The notes under the pieces are model-generated. The model had not been told where the DNA came from. It saw only the letters and a program-made list of their open reading frames with translations, and searched no databases. 36,334 nucleotides of DNA from Klebsiella pneumoniae (GTDB lineage Bacteria; Myxococcota_A; UBA796; GCA-2862545): assembly GCA_945861065.1 (NCBI GenBank), contig CAMASI010000046.1, forward strand, positions 1 to 36,334, read 5' to 3'. Shown piece by piece: positions 26,963 through 34,971 of this stretch. A program made the translations under genes and the position numbers. How positions within the stretch are numbered: position 1 is the first letter of the stretch; each line of letters starts with the position of its first letter.

Positions 26963-29241
26963 TGTGGACGCTCTGGTTGGCTTGTGCGGAGAATAGCCTG
27001 TCTATCGGGGCCTTTGCGGTCAGCTTGGACGGAAAGACCGGCAACATTGACGTGTCACACCCGTCCGGGGCCCGCCTTGAGGGACTGACATTGTTTTCGG
27101 GCGACGGCACAGCCGACCTGGACATGCAGTTCGGCAGCTTTGAGGTGCTTTCGGAGTCGCTGGCGTTGGACCCCGTCACGAACTTCGGTCGCGTTCACGG
27201 TCGTAGGACGTCGATCGTTCTGGTCGAAACTGCGAGCGAGAATGGCGACGGTTTGCTTCAGTTCACGGACGTCGGTGGGGCATTGGCGATGAGTTGGACC
27301 CCCCCGCCGGCGAATCGCGTGGCATTTGAAGCGGATTGTGAAGCCGACGACCATTTCTTGGGATTCGGCGCCCATGCGCAGGATCTCGACCACGTAGGGG
27401 AGGCCTTTGCGCTGTGGGTGCAAGAACCGGGCATCGGGAAATCAGGCAGCGACGACGTCTTGCCCGACGGATGGCCTATTGTTGGCACCCAGCACGCGTC
27501 GAGTTTTCCGATGCCTGTGGCGGTTCGTCCTCAGCAGCCCTCTGGAATTGTTTTTTCTACAGACGGTCGGGTGGAGGTGGACAATTGTGCCGATGACCCT
27601 GACCGATTCCGGTGGACGGCGTGGGATGGTGCGTTCAATCTCCAACTCGTCGCTCACGAAACGCCCCGTGGTGTGGTGGAGGGGCTGTCTTCGCTGAACG
27701 GTCGGCCCGCGTTGCCGCAACCCTGGGTGTTTGGCGGATGGAATGACGCGGTGCGCGGTGTGGGCAGGGTCGAGGAGGTCGCGGCCACGCTCCGGGCGTC
27801 GAGGGCACCCTCGTCTGCCGTGTGGACCGAGGATTGGAAGGGCGCGGAAGAAACCCCGCTTGGGTACCACCTGACGGGCGAATGGTTTGTGGACGAATCG
27901 TTGTACCCGAACGCTTCCGACACCGCTGCAGCGCTGCAAGCCGACGGTTTTGCTTGGCTGGCTTATTTCAGCCCATTCGTATTTCAAGATACGGTGACCT
28001 GGGATGATGCGGTCGCGGCCGGTGTGCTGGTGTTGAATTCCAACGGCGAGCCCCTGACCTTTGCTTCTCCGGCTCTGACCTTGGCTGGGCAGGTGGATTT
28101 GTCCACCGACGTTGGCCGGGACTGGGCGGTTGGGTACCTTTCAGGCGCCCTTGCGCTGGGTTTTGACGGCTGGATGGCAGACTTCGGCGAGTGGCTTCCG
28201 GACGACGCGGTGATGGCGAACGGACAGTCGGGGCTCGATGCCCACAATGCCTACCCGCGGTGGTGGCAAGAAACCAACCAACAGGCTGTTTCTGGATCGG
28301 ACGCTACGTTTTTCGTGCGGTCAGGTTGGCTTGGCAGTTCTGGTCTGATTCCGATGGTGTGGGCTGGGGACCAGCGGACGAGTTTTGACGCCGACGACGG
28401 CCTCCCCACCGTCGTCCCGATGGGTCTTGGGCTAGCGGTGAGCGGCATCCCGTGGTTCAGCCACGACACCGCTGGCTATAGTTCGACCGGGAATGACCCG
28501 AGCACGCAGGAGTTGTGGTTTCGCTGGTCGTCTCTCGGCGCAATGTCGCCGCTGTACCGCACCCACCATGGTGCCTACGACCTGGACAATTGGCAGTTCG
28601 ACACGGATGAGGCCACGCTCGCCCATCACTCGGCAATGGCGACCGAGGCGATGCGGTTGTGGCCGTACCGGTACGGGCTTGCTGCGCGGGCGGCGAACCA
28701 AGGGACCCCGATGTTGTTGCCGCCCGCCTTCGTGTGGGGCGGCGACGATTGGGGCCGGACCGATGCGTGGATGCTTGGCGACGCGCTCCTCGTGGCCCCG
28801 GTCGTTCAGGCAGGCGCGACGAGCCGAGACGTAGACCTGCCCGACGGCGTTGGGTGGGTGGATTGGTGGACGCATCGACCCGCGACGGACGGATTGGCGA
28901 ATGCGCCATTGGGGACCATTCCCGTGTTTGCTGCCAGCGGTACGACCGTGCCGACCTTCGCGGTCGTTCCGGACACCCTGGTCGAGGGCGCGGGGGACAC
29001 GGTCTTGGATCTTAAGGACGTCGATGGCAGCCGGGTCGTGTACGTCTTCGGCACGGGCGGACCCTTCGAAGAAGGGGATGGCACCGCATATAGCAGCAGC
29101 GGTGAGAGCACGGTGGCGGCAGAAGCGACCGCTACGTTGGTGTCCGGCGTGGTCAGCGCGGGAGGGGTGACGCTGACGGTGACCGGAACGGTGGAGCGGG
29201 CCTACACCCTTGTGGCCGTGCCCGTGTCGGCGTCGCGTTAG
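26962..29241 (+). CDS. GH31 family glycosidase, YihQ-like, predicted lipoprotein
   Basis: A 759-residue glycoside hydrolase family 31 protein. ATG 26962 is chosen over ATG 26956: it forms TGATG with the upstream stop and has GGGG seven bases before. The N-terminus MWTLWLACAENS looks like a very short lipoprotein signal. Catalytic residues are visible: nucleophile Asp407 in GWMADFGEWLP and acid/base Asp470 in VWAGDQ. The surrounding sequence resembles E. coli sulfoquinovosidase YihQ more than classical alpha-glucosidases. But aligned by eye the sulfonate-binding Arg301 and Trp304 of YihQ are His and Gly here (WKGAEETPLGYHLTG), and Gln288 is Glu, so sulfoquinovoside is probably not the substrate. 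Tyr508 seems kept (TAGYSS). An active alpha-glycosidase of unknown substrate. Confidence 0.88.
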   Translation: MWTLWLACAENSLSIGAFAVSLDGKTGNIDVSHPSGARLEGLTLFSGDGTADLDMQFGSFEVLSESLALDPVTNFGRVHGRRTSIVLVETASENGDGLLQFTDVGGALAMSWTPPPANRVAFEADCEADDHFLGFGAHAQDLDHVGEAFALWVQEPGIGKSGSDDVLPDGWPIVGTQHASSFPMPVAVRPQQPSGIVFSTDGRVEVDNCADDPDRFRWTAWDGAFNLQLVAHETPRGVVEGLSSLNGRPALPQPWVFGGWNDAVRGVGRVEEVAATLRASRAPSSAVWTEDWKGAEETPLGYHLTGEWFVDESLYPNASDTAAALQADGFAWLAYFSPFVFQDTVTWDDAVAAGVLVLNSNGEPLTFASPALTLAGQVDLSTDVGRDWAVGYLSGALALGFDGWMADFGEWLPDDAVMANGQSGLDAHNAYPRWWQETNQQAVSGSDATFFVRSGWLGSSGLIPMVWAGDQRTSFDADDGLPTVVPMGLGLAVSGIPWFSHDTAGYSSTGNDPSTQELWFRWSSLGAMSPLYRTHHGAYDLDNWQFDTDEATLAHHSAMATEAMRLWPYRYGLAARAANQGTPMLLPPAFVWGGDDWGRTDAWMLGDALLVAPVVQAGATSRDVDLPDGVGWVDWWTHRPATDGLANAPLGTIPVFAASGTTVPTFAVVPDTLVEGAGDTVLDLKDVDGSRVVYVFGTGGPFEEGDGTAYSSSGESTVAAEATATLVSGVVSAGGVTLTVTGTVERAYTLVAVPVSASR

Positions 29242-29259
29242 CGCCGCGTCGAGGTGTGA

Positions 29260-29733
29260 ATGTTCTACATTTGGCTCGCTTGTGCAACGACCGAAGTGGC
29301 ACCATCCGCGAGTGCGCCCGTCGACGTGGCGGCAGCGGTACAGGTTGATGCGTCCGTCGCCACCTGGACCCATTATGGCGCGCCGTTTGCCGTGAACGAC
29401 ATCACGCTCGCCTCCGCTGTCCTTGGAAGCCCGGCCGAGGCCATCGGCAAGACACTTCGGTTGGAGGGACGCCTGACCGAGGTGTGTCAGAAGAAGGGTT
29501 GCTGGGTCGTGATGGCCGACGACGCGGGTCACACCCTTCGCGTCACCATGAAGGACCATGCGTTCGGCGTGGCAACGACCGACGGCGGGAAGGTGGCGCA
29601 AGTCGAAGGCACGGTCGTTAGCAAACCGGTCGATCCCGAAACGGAGGCCCATTACCGATCGGAAGGTGCGACCACGGCGCCAACGCCCGGCGTCGAGCTG
29701 ATCGCCACGGGAGCCTCGGTTCAGACGAGCTGA
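29260..29733 (+). CDS. DUF4920 domain lipoprotein
   Basis: A 157-residue protein with a nine-residue-long hydrophobic start ending in Cys (MFYIWLACATTE), read as a minimal lipoprotein signal. Residues about 45-130 match DUF4920: GKTLRLEGRLTEVCQKKGCW, then RVTMKDHAFGV and VAQVEGTVV, an OB-like small barrel with a conserved Cys pair (CQKKGC). The function of DUF4920 is not established; metal or redox sensing through the two Cys is a possibility. GAGG lies upstream of the ATG. It follows the glycosidase by 18 bases. Tandem inverted-repeat elements begin 11 bases after its stop. Confidence 0.85.
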   Translation: MFYIWLACATTEVAPSASAPVDVAAAVQVDASVATWTHYGAPFAVNDITLASAVLGSPAEAIGKTLRLEGRLTEVCQKKGCWVVMADDAGHTLRVTMKDHAFGVATTDGGKVAQVEGTVVSKPVDPETEAHYRSEGATTAPTPGVELIATGASVQTS

Positions 29734-29744
29734 GCTGACCCATA

Positions 29745-29923
29745 GGGCCCGCGCAAAAATAACTTGCGCATTCGGACTCGCTGGCATCCCGCGGCGCTGC
29801 GTTGCGGGGACCCCGCCGAACCTGCGAAGTACGCCAAGTACTCCTCGGTTCGGCTGCACCCCGCGCCTTGCGCGGCGGGCGCCATCGAGCCCTCGATGCA
29901 GCAACTTATTTTTGCGCGGGCCC
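29745..29923. mobile_element. 179-bp MITE-like element 1, 18-bp perfect terminal inverted repeats
   Basis: GGGCCCGCGCAAAAATAA (29745-29762) is exactly complementary to the sequence at 29906-29923. The interior is an imperfect palindrome as well: the two arms share blocks such as GCCGAACC and CTCG.TGGC, so a single strand could fold end to end. No protein is encoded. The right flank is TTA and the left flank ATA. It is related along its length to element 2. Confidence 0.85.
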
Positions 29924-29926
29924 TTA

Positions 29927-30106
29927 GGGCCCGCCGCAAAATAAACAGCGCATCTCGCGCGGGGCTGCATCCCGCTGGGCTTCGTCACGGGGACCCCGCC
30001 CTCCCTGCGAAGTACGCCGGGTACTCCTCGGTCAGGCTGCGCCCCGTTCCTCGCCCAGCGGGCGCATCCACACGCGATCTCGCACTGTTTATTTCGCGGC
30101 GGACCC
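29927..30106. mobile_element. 180-bp MITE-like element 2, ~20-bp terminal inverted repeats
   Basis: The ends GGGCCCGCCGCAAAATAAAC and the complement of 30087-30106 match at 18 of 20 bases. TTA flanks both sides as a direct 3-bp repeat (29924-29926 and 30107-30109), compatible with a target-site duplication. It starts three bases after element 1 and shares its core (GGGGACCCCGCC, CTGCGAAGTACGCC, GTACTCCTCGGT). Its right half recurs at 12345-12430. Confidence 0.85.
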
Positions 30107-30132
30107 TTACTGACGCGGAAGGCCAAGTTGAC

Positions 30133-30186
30133 GCGGTGTCGCGGGCAACCGCTCCTCCTGGTACGCGACCGACGCGGCGACACCGC
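30133..30186 (-). terminator. Inverted repeat downstream of tRNA-Val, possible terminator
   Basis: GCGGTGTCGC (30133-30142) and GCGACACCGC (30177-30186) are perfectly complementary over 10 bp with a 34-base spacer. They lie 37 bases beyond the tRNA 3' end on its strand. There is no T-run, so this is at best a weak or Rho-assisted terminator. Confidence 0.3.
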
Positions 30187-30222
30187 CGCCGACCTCGCTG
30201 GCCCGGCGATCGCCCAGAAAAG

Positions 30223-30294
30223 TGGGCGTGACAGGATTCGAACCTGTGGCTTCCACCGTGTGAAGGTGGCACTCTCCCGCTGAGTTACACGCCC
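30223..30294 (-). tRNA. tRNA-Val (anticodon CAC)
   Basis: Read on the minus strand: acceptor GGGCGTG pairs with CACGCCC, the D-arm is ACTCAGCGGGAGAGT, the anticodon stem CCACC/GGTGG encloses the loop TTCACAC with anticodon CAC, and the T-arm ACAGG-TTCGAAT-CCTGT is standard. The discriminator is A and CCA is not encoded. It decodes GUG. The gene lies next to the two tandem inverted-repeat elements. Confidence 0.95.
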
Positions 30295-30359
30295 GGGTCC
30301 CGCTTTGTAACGGGACAGGACCTCGCGTCAAGGTGGCCCGGCGGCGTTAGCACTCTGGC

Positions 30360-31421
30360 ATGGCACTCAAATTGGTCCGTCCGGCATCCTCTGTTTTCAA
30401 GGGTCGCACGGCGGCTGCGGCCTCCGTTGCTTCTGTTGTCGCGGGGCTGCTGGTCGTTTTGCTCGGATTCGTGTCGTTGACTGTTCGTGTGGACGCCGAC
30501 GATTTCGCGATTCGCCAAGTCTACTTCGGTCCTGGGCAAGGTGTGCATGAGACCGTCTACGGGCCAGGGCTTTGGCTGGTGATCCCGGGCTATGAGCGCT
30601 TGCACGTCTTCCCGCGCGGCATGCAGTTGTTCGACCTCAATGATGCCGAAGTCGCCTATGCCAAGACTCACGGAACGCCGGAAGACGTGCGCATTGGCCC
30701 GTCTCTCAAGATTCAGACCTCCGAGGGCTACCAAGTCACCGTGGACATCACCCTCTTGTACCGGGTCATCGACCCTCATACGGTGCTCACAAAGGTAGGT
30801 GCCGGTCGGTTGTACGAGTCCACGGTCGTTGAGCGACGAGCGGACAAAATTCTTCGGCAAACGCTGGGGCGCCTGGACGCTGAAGACTTTTACAGCGAGT
30901 CTCGCCGCATGGCTGAAGCAGAAAATGCCCGTCGACTTTTGGTCGATGACCTTGCGCCCTGGGGCATCCAAGTGTGGGGCATCCTGATTCGGGACTACAC
31001 GTACGATGCCCGGTACCAAGAGGCGATCGAGCAGCGCAAGGTTCAGGACCAAAAGGTGTTCAAGAATCAGGCGGAGGCCGTGGCGGCGTCCAGAGAGGCC
31101 GAAAAGAATCGTGTCATCGCCGAGGGCAAGGCGACCATCGCGATCGAGAAGCAACGGGGCGATACAGAAGTCCGCCTGATCGCGGCGGATGCAGATTTGT
31201 ATGCTCGGCAACGAATAGCAGAGGGTGATAAATTGGTGGCCCTCGCAGAGGCGGAGGGCACTCGTTTGGAAAACGCGGCGCTCGAGGTAAGTGGCGCCGG
31301 CAATATCGTCGGCCTGCGCATGGCTGACGCGCTGAAGGGTGCGGAGGTCATCGTGGTGTCCACGACCGGCGCTGGTGCAACCAATCCCCTTGACCTCGAA
31401 ACGATGGTGAACCGGTGGTAA
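30360..31421 (+). CDS. SPFH/Band 7 (prohibitin-like) membrane protein
   Basis: A 353-residue protein with one N-terminal membrane helix (about 20-45, SVVAGLLVVLLGFVSL). The SPFH domain follows (VYGPGLWLVIPGYERLHVFPRGMQLFDL; IQTSEGYQVTVDITLLYRVIDP) and then a charged coiled coil (about 225-310, EAEKNRVIAEGKATIAIE, AEGDKLVALAEAEGTR). The arrangement resembles HflK/HflC, whose SPFH domains lie in the periplasm and form a cage around FtsH. It overlaps by seven bases with a second SPFH gene, as hflK/hflC are paired. No FtsH is in the window, so the partner is unknown. No good Shine-Dalgarno is seen. Confidence 0.9.
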   Translation: MALKLVRPASSVFKGRTAAAASVASVVAGLLVVLLGFVSLTVRVDADDFAIRQVYFGPGQGVHETVYGPGLWLVIPGYERLHVFPRGMQLFDLNDAEVAYAKTHGTPEDVRIGPSLKIQTSEGYQVTVDITLLYRVIDPHTVLTKVGAGRLYESTVVERRADKILRQTLGRLDAEDFYSESRRMAEAENARRLLVDDLAPWGIQVWGILIRDYTYDARYQEAIEQRKVQDQKVFKNQAEAVAASREAEKNRVIAEGKATIAIEKQRGDTEVRLIAADADLYARQRIAEGDKLVALAEAEGTRLENAALEVSGAGNIVGLRMADALKGAEVIVVSTTGAGATNPLDLETMVNRW

Positions 31422-32416
31422 CCGCGGCGCTATTCGCCTCTCTATTCGGCTGCACAGCGTCTACCGGGAGCACCGAGGTTGGCGTGCGCACGGTGCATTT
31501 CACGCTGATCGGCAGTCGCGGCGTGCAGGGGGAGATTTATCCCCCTGGCGGAACCTATTTTTTCCTTCGGGCCTTGTCTTCCTGGGACGTTTTTGACGTT
31601 GGCCTTCAGAACCTGAGGATGGTGCGCGAGTCTGAGGTCGGCGATCGTATTGGCGATGACTCGGTGCGATTCAAAACGGTGGACGGAAACGATATTTCTG
31701 TGAACGTGACAATTGCCTGGACAATTGACCCGGAGCGTACCCCGTACCTGCTCCAGTTCGTGGGCGGGACCACTGCGGAAGTCGAGCAGAAGCTCGTCCG
31801 CCCGGTAACGCGAGCCGTCGTGCGAGACGTGTTGAACGAACTTACGAGCGAAGAGTATTATCGGGCGGAGAGGCGCTTTCAGCTCAGCGAAGTTGCCAGC
31901 TCTCGCCTTTCCAAGATTCTGGGGCAGGAGGGCGTGCGCGTCGAACAGGTGTTGCTTGGCGAGCACCAGTTCAACACCACTTATGAGCAAACCATTCGCG
32001 ACAAGAAAATAGCCGAACAGGAGGCTGCGCGCCTTTTGTCGGAAACCGAGGCCGCCAGCGAAGAGATGAAGCGCGATTTGGAGAGGGCCAAGGGTGGCGT
32101 CCAACAGGTCGTTGCCGAGGCGCGCGGAAGCGCGGGTAAGCGTCAGTTGGAGGCCGATGCCTCCTTTTTCGAGAAGGAGCGGCAGGCCACGGCGATTCTC
32201 GCCGAAAAAAGGGCGCGTGCAGAGGGTTTGGCAGCGCGTGCTCGGGCCTTGGGAGGCGCAGGCGGTCGAAACCTGGTAAAACTGCAGGTGGCCGAGGCGC
32301 TCCAAGGCAAACGCATCGTCTTCGTACCCGCCGGGGGTGGAATGGACCTGCGCACGACGGATATGAATGATTTGTTAGAAGTGTACGGATTGCAGGCGGT
32401 ATCGCAGAAGGAATGA
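31415..32416 (+). CDS. Second SPFH protein, predicted lipoprotein
   Basis: A 333-residue paralogue of the preceding protein. The GTG start lies inside the end of the upstream gene. Instead of a membrane helix it has a short signal with a lipobox-like LFGC (Cys13 region of MVTAALFASLFGCTAS). The SPFH domain follows (YPPGGTYFFLRALSSWDVFDV; FKTVDGNDISVNVTIAWTIDP), then EEYYRAERRFQLSE and a long coiled coil (about 195-290, rich in Glu/Ala/Arg) ending with VKLQVAEALQGKRIVFVPAGGG, the typical SPFH C-terminal strand. I infer a hetero-oligomer in which one subunit is anchored by a helix and the other by lipid. It overlaps the next gene by ATGA. Confidence 0.87.
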   Translation: MVTAALFASLFGCTASTGSTEVGVRTVHFTLIGSRGVQGEIYPPGGTYFFLRALSSWDVFDVGLQNLRMVRESEVGDRIGDDSVRFKTVDGNDISVNVTIAWTIDPERTPYLLQFVGGTTAEVEQKLVRPVTRAVVRDVLNELTSEEYYRAERRFQLSEVASSRLSKILGQEGVRVEQVLLGEHQFNTTYEQTIRDKKIAEQEAARLLSETEAASEEMKRDLERAKGGVQQVVAEARGSAGKRQLEADASFFEKERQATAILAEKRARAEGLAARARALGGAGGRNLVKLQVAEALQGKRIVFVPAGGGMDLRTTDMNDLLEVYGLQAVSQKE

Positions 32417-32829
32417 CGCGGTTTGCGTCGCTTGCACTGCTCGCGGTGCTTGTGGTCTGGAGCGTGCGCAATGCGAACGGAGAGGTAGGCTGGGGCGCGT
32501 TCGAGCAGGACCCATCCGCATTTGACGGCGTCGCGCGGGTGGCGTCATTGTTCCGCGTCATTGAAGTTGGGAAGGGGCAGATGCGGCTGTCCAAGGGAGG
32601 CGTTGACCTGACGGTAACGCCGGCATCGGCGGACGTGTCCGTCGGCGACGATGTCAGTGTCGGCGGGAGGTTTGACGCGAAAAGCGGTGTGTTTGTGGCC
32701 GAGTGGGTCGAAGTCGCCCACGGGCGAACAGGGAAAAAACTCCTTTCTCTTCTCGGGCTGGCAGCAGTGGCGTTGTGGATTCCTCGGGTTGTGCGGCGGA
32801 CGCCATTGGGCTGGGAGATCCGTGGCTGA
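32413..32829 (+). CDS. Small OB-like membrane protein
   Basis: A 138-residue protein with an N-terminal hydrophobic segment (FASLALLAVLVVWSV), a soluble middle of about 75 residues that looks like a small beta barrel (VARVASLFRVIEVGKGQMRL, VDLTVTPASADVSVGDDVSVGGRF), and a second hydrophobic segment (LLSLLGLAAVALWI). The middle is reminiscent of OB folds such as CcmE, but I see no haem-binding His and do not claim that function. Overlaps with both neighbours indicate it is part of the SPFH operon. Confidence 0.7.
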   Translation: MTRFASLALLAVLVVWSVRNANGEVGWGAFEQDPSAFDGVARVASLFRVIEVGKGQMRLSKGGVDLTVTPASADVSVGDDVSVGGRFDAKSGVFVAEWVEVAHGRTGKKLLSLLGLAAVALWIPRVVRRTPLGWEIRG

Positions 32830-33316
32830 CCTCGTTACCCACCTCGCTACCGTGCTGCTGCCGGCGGCGCTGTTGCGCCGTCCACGCGGAACGGGTCTCG
32901 CGGCCGTGGGTGTCGTTCTTCCCGATGCGGCGTCCCGCGTCCCGTCACTTCTGTTGGAAACCCTGAACGCCCGCGCCATGGCACTCCCGGAGTGGATGTT
33001 TTGGCCCTGGGGCGTACTTCATGAGCCGATCGGCGCGTTGTTGCTTTGCGCGGTCGTCGCAGGTCGGTTCGTTCCCAAAGACCGATTGCGCGCGATGTTC
33101 GCCCTAGGCTTGGGGACCTGTGCCCATACGGCGCTCGATCTGATTCAGGATCACCATGGTCAAGGTTATTATTTGTTTGCACCGATCTCGATGTTTCGAT
33201 TCGAATTCGGATGGATTGGAAGTGAAGCGTCGGTGTGGGGCGCGCTTCCTCTAGCGGCGCTTACGGCGCTGGTTTGGTGGCTTCGGCCGCCTTCCGTGCA
33301 GGGCAAGGCGTGGTAG
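32822..33316 (+). CDS. YdjM-like (LexA-binding/inner-membrane) predicted metal-dependent hydrolase family
   Basis: The GTG at 32822 overlaps the upstream gene by eight bases and yields 164 residues. It has several hydrophobic helices, an N-terminal THLATVLLPAALLRR stretch, the VLPDAASRVPSLL segment, and a later LGTCAHTALDLIQDHH motif followed by YYLFAPISMFRFEFGW. This His/Asp pattern inside membrane helices resembles the YdjM/DUF457 family of membrane-bound metal-dependent hydrolases. The assignment is by pattern and moderate. Biochemical role unknown. Confidence 0.6.
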   Translation: MADLVTHLATVLLPAALLRRPRGTGLAAVGVVLPDAASRVPSLLLETLNARAMALPEWMFWPWGVLHEPIGALLLCAVVAGRFVPKDRLRAMFALGLGTCAHTALDLIQDHHGQGYYLFAPISMFRFEFGWIGSEASVWGALPLAALTALVWWLRPPSVQGKAW

Positions 33317-33324
33317 AGGTCCCG

Positions 33325-33987
33325 ATGCGCGGCTTCATCGTGATCGAGGGGCTCATTGGCGTCGGCAAGACGAGCCTGTGCCGATCACTGGAAACTGAGT
33401 TTGGCGCACGGCTGGTGTTGGAACCGGCAGAAACCAACCCCTTCCTCGAACTGTTTTACGGGGACCCTCGCCGCTACGCGCTGCCCGTTCAGTTGACCTA
33501 CCTGCTCCAGCGGTGGCGGCAGCAAGATCGGATTCGCCAGGGCGACCTGTTCGGGCCCCTTGTGGTGTCGGATTATTGCTTTGCGAAGGACCGGCTGTTC
33601 GCAGAGAAGACGCTCGACGACGACGAAGTCACCATCTACGATCAAGTGGCGCGTTCGCTTGGCGCCAAGGCCCCGACGCCCGACCTGCTGGTGTACCTGG
33701 AGGCCCCGCTTCCCATCGTGATGAAACGGATTGCCCACCGAGACGCCCCCGGGGAGCGCGCGATCACGGCAACGTACTTGGAAGACCTCGCTGCCCGGTA
33801 CGAAACGCTGCTGGAGCGTTGGACGGCCTGCCCCATTCTGCGCATCGACAACCGCGGGCTCGACATCCTGGTGGATGGGAGCGCTCGCAACGAAGTGTTC
33901 CGCCGAATAGCGTTGGCCTTAGGCGGGGAAGTTGCTTCACGGGTGACGGGCGACGACCCTCAAGCCTCCCTGTTCCCGATGCGTTAG
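33325..33987 (+). CDS. Deoxynucleoside kinase (deoxyadenosine/deoxyguanosine kinase family)
   Basis: A 220-residue cytosolic kinase of the nucleotide-salvage dNK family. ATG 33325 has GAGG five bases upstream. It shows the P-loop [12 protein letters not shown], the substrate-site Glu in [13 protein letters not shown], the [12 protein letters not shown] segment (the family's DR motif), and an Arg-rich lid ([12 protein letters not shown]). Members phosphorylate purine or pyrimidine deoxynucleosides; substrate preference cannot be read here. It precedes panB after a 146-base gap that contains no visible gene or clear signal. Confidence 0.9.
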   Translation: MRGFIVIEGLIGVGKTSLCRSLETEFGARLVLEPAETNPFLELFYGDPRRYALPVQLTYLLQRWRQQDRIRQGDLFGPLVVSDYCFAKDRLFAEKTLDDDEVTIYDQVARSLGAKAPTPDLLVYLEAPLPIVMKRIAHRDAPGERAITATYLEDLAARYETLLERWTACPILRIDNRGLDILVDGSARNEVFRRIALALGGEVASRVTGDDPQASLFPMR

Positions 33988-34133
33988 GGAGTGGTTGCCG
34001 AAGGGGTGGGCGCCCGCTTCGACATCGTTTCCACCGCTGGCTTCGTCCGGCCGCACCGAGACCCCTGGATCCGCGCCCTTTGGACCGGGAGGCGTGGCGG
34101 GCAACCGCTCCGGCGCGAACCCACGAGAAAATC

Positions 34134-34970
34134 ATGACCCGTCTGACGACGTTGGACCTTCGCAGCAAGAAGGCCGACAGTACCAAGATCGTGATGGTCA
34201 CCGCCTACGACGCCACGATGGCTAGGCTGGTCGACAAAGCTGACGTGGACATGATCCTCGTCGGCGATAGCCTAGGCATGGTCATTCAGGGCCACGCGGA
34301 CACGCTGAGCGTGACGCTCGACCAAGTGGTCTACCACACGCGTTGTGTGACTCGCGTGGTGGAGCGCGCCCACGTGTCTGGCGACCTTCCATTCGGCAGC
34401 TACCAGATCTCAGTGGAGGACGCGCTGCGCAGCGCGACACGCGTGATCCAAGAGGGCGGCGCCCAGTCTGTCAAGTTGGAGGGTGGGGAACGGATGGCGC
34501 CGACAGTGGCTCGTCTCGTGGAGATCGGCATTCCAGTGGTGGGGCATGTCGGCCTCACACCGCAGTCGGTTCACGCGATGGGCGGATTTCGTGTGCAAGG
34601 CCGCGGCGTGGAGGAGGGTGTTCGCATTGTGCGCGACGCGGTCGCCCTACAGGAGGCAGGCGCATTTTGCGTCGTACTGGAGGGCATTCCCGTGGACGTC
34701 GCGGCAGAAATCACGGCGCGTCTTACGATACCGACGATCGGAATCGGCGCGGGACCACATTGCGACGGTCAGGTCCTCGTGTGCAACGACCTGCTCGGCA
34801 TGAACAGTACGTTTCAGCCGAAGTTCGTCAAACGGTACGCAGCGTTGGATGGGGTGATTGCAACGGCGATGCGTTCCTTTGGGGAGGACGTTCGTTCCGG
34901 CGCATTTCCCGATCTCGAACACTCGTTTGTTCGCAAGGCGGCACCGCGTGTCGTCGCCAGATTGGTGTGA
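34134..34970 (+). CDS. panB: 3-methyl-2-oxobutanoate hydroxymethyltransferase
   Basis: A 278-residue PanB. It converts 2-oxoisovalerate to ketopantoate with 5,10-methylene-tetrahydrofolate, the first committed step of pantothenate synthesis. Family motifs are clear: [32 protein letters not shown] (Asp metal ligand), the [12 protein letters not shown] stretch, [16 protein letters not shown] and [18 protein letters not shown]. Length is normal. The start is ATG 34134 before TRLTTLDLR; longer in-frame sequence upstream lies in the kinase gene and is not PanB-like. panC follows after one base. Confidence 0.97.
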   Translation: MTRLTTLDLRSKKADSTKIVMVTAYDATMARLVDKADVDMILVGDSLGMVIQGHADTLSVTLDQVVYHTRCVTRVVERAHVSGDLPFGSYQISVEDALRSATRVIQEGGAQSVKLEGGERMAPTVARLVEIGIPVVGHVGLTPQSVHAMGGFRVQGRGVEEGVRIVRDAVALQEAGAFCVVLEGIPVDVAAEITARLTIPTIGIGAGPHCDGQVLVCNDLLGMNSTFQPKFVKRYAALDGVIATAMRSFGEDVRSGAFPDLEHSFVRKAAPRVVARLV

Positions 34971-34971
34971 C

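Noticed and set aside
28432..30183. Long minus-strand open frame of 583 codons over the glycosidase, DUF4920 gene and repeats
   Set aside because: It is antisense to two clear genes and its translation is Arg/His-rich without any recognisable domain; a high-GC shadow.
32413..32829. CcmE haem chaperone
   Set aside because: Small barrel and membrane segment are similar, but there is no haem-binding His motif and a second membrane helix is present.
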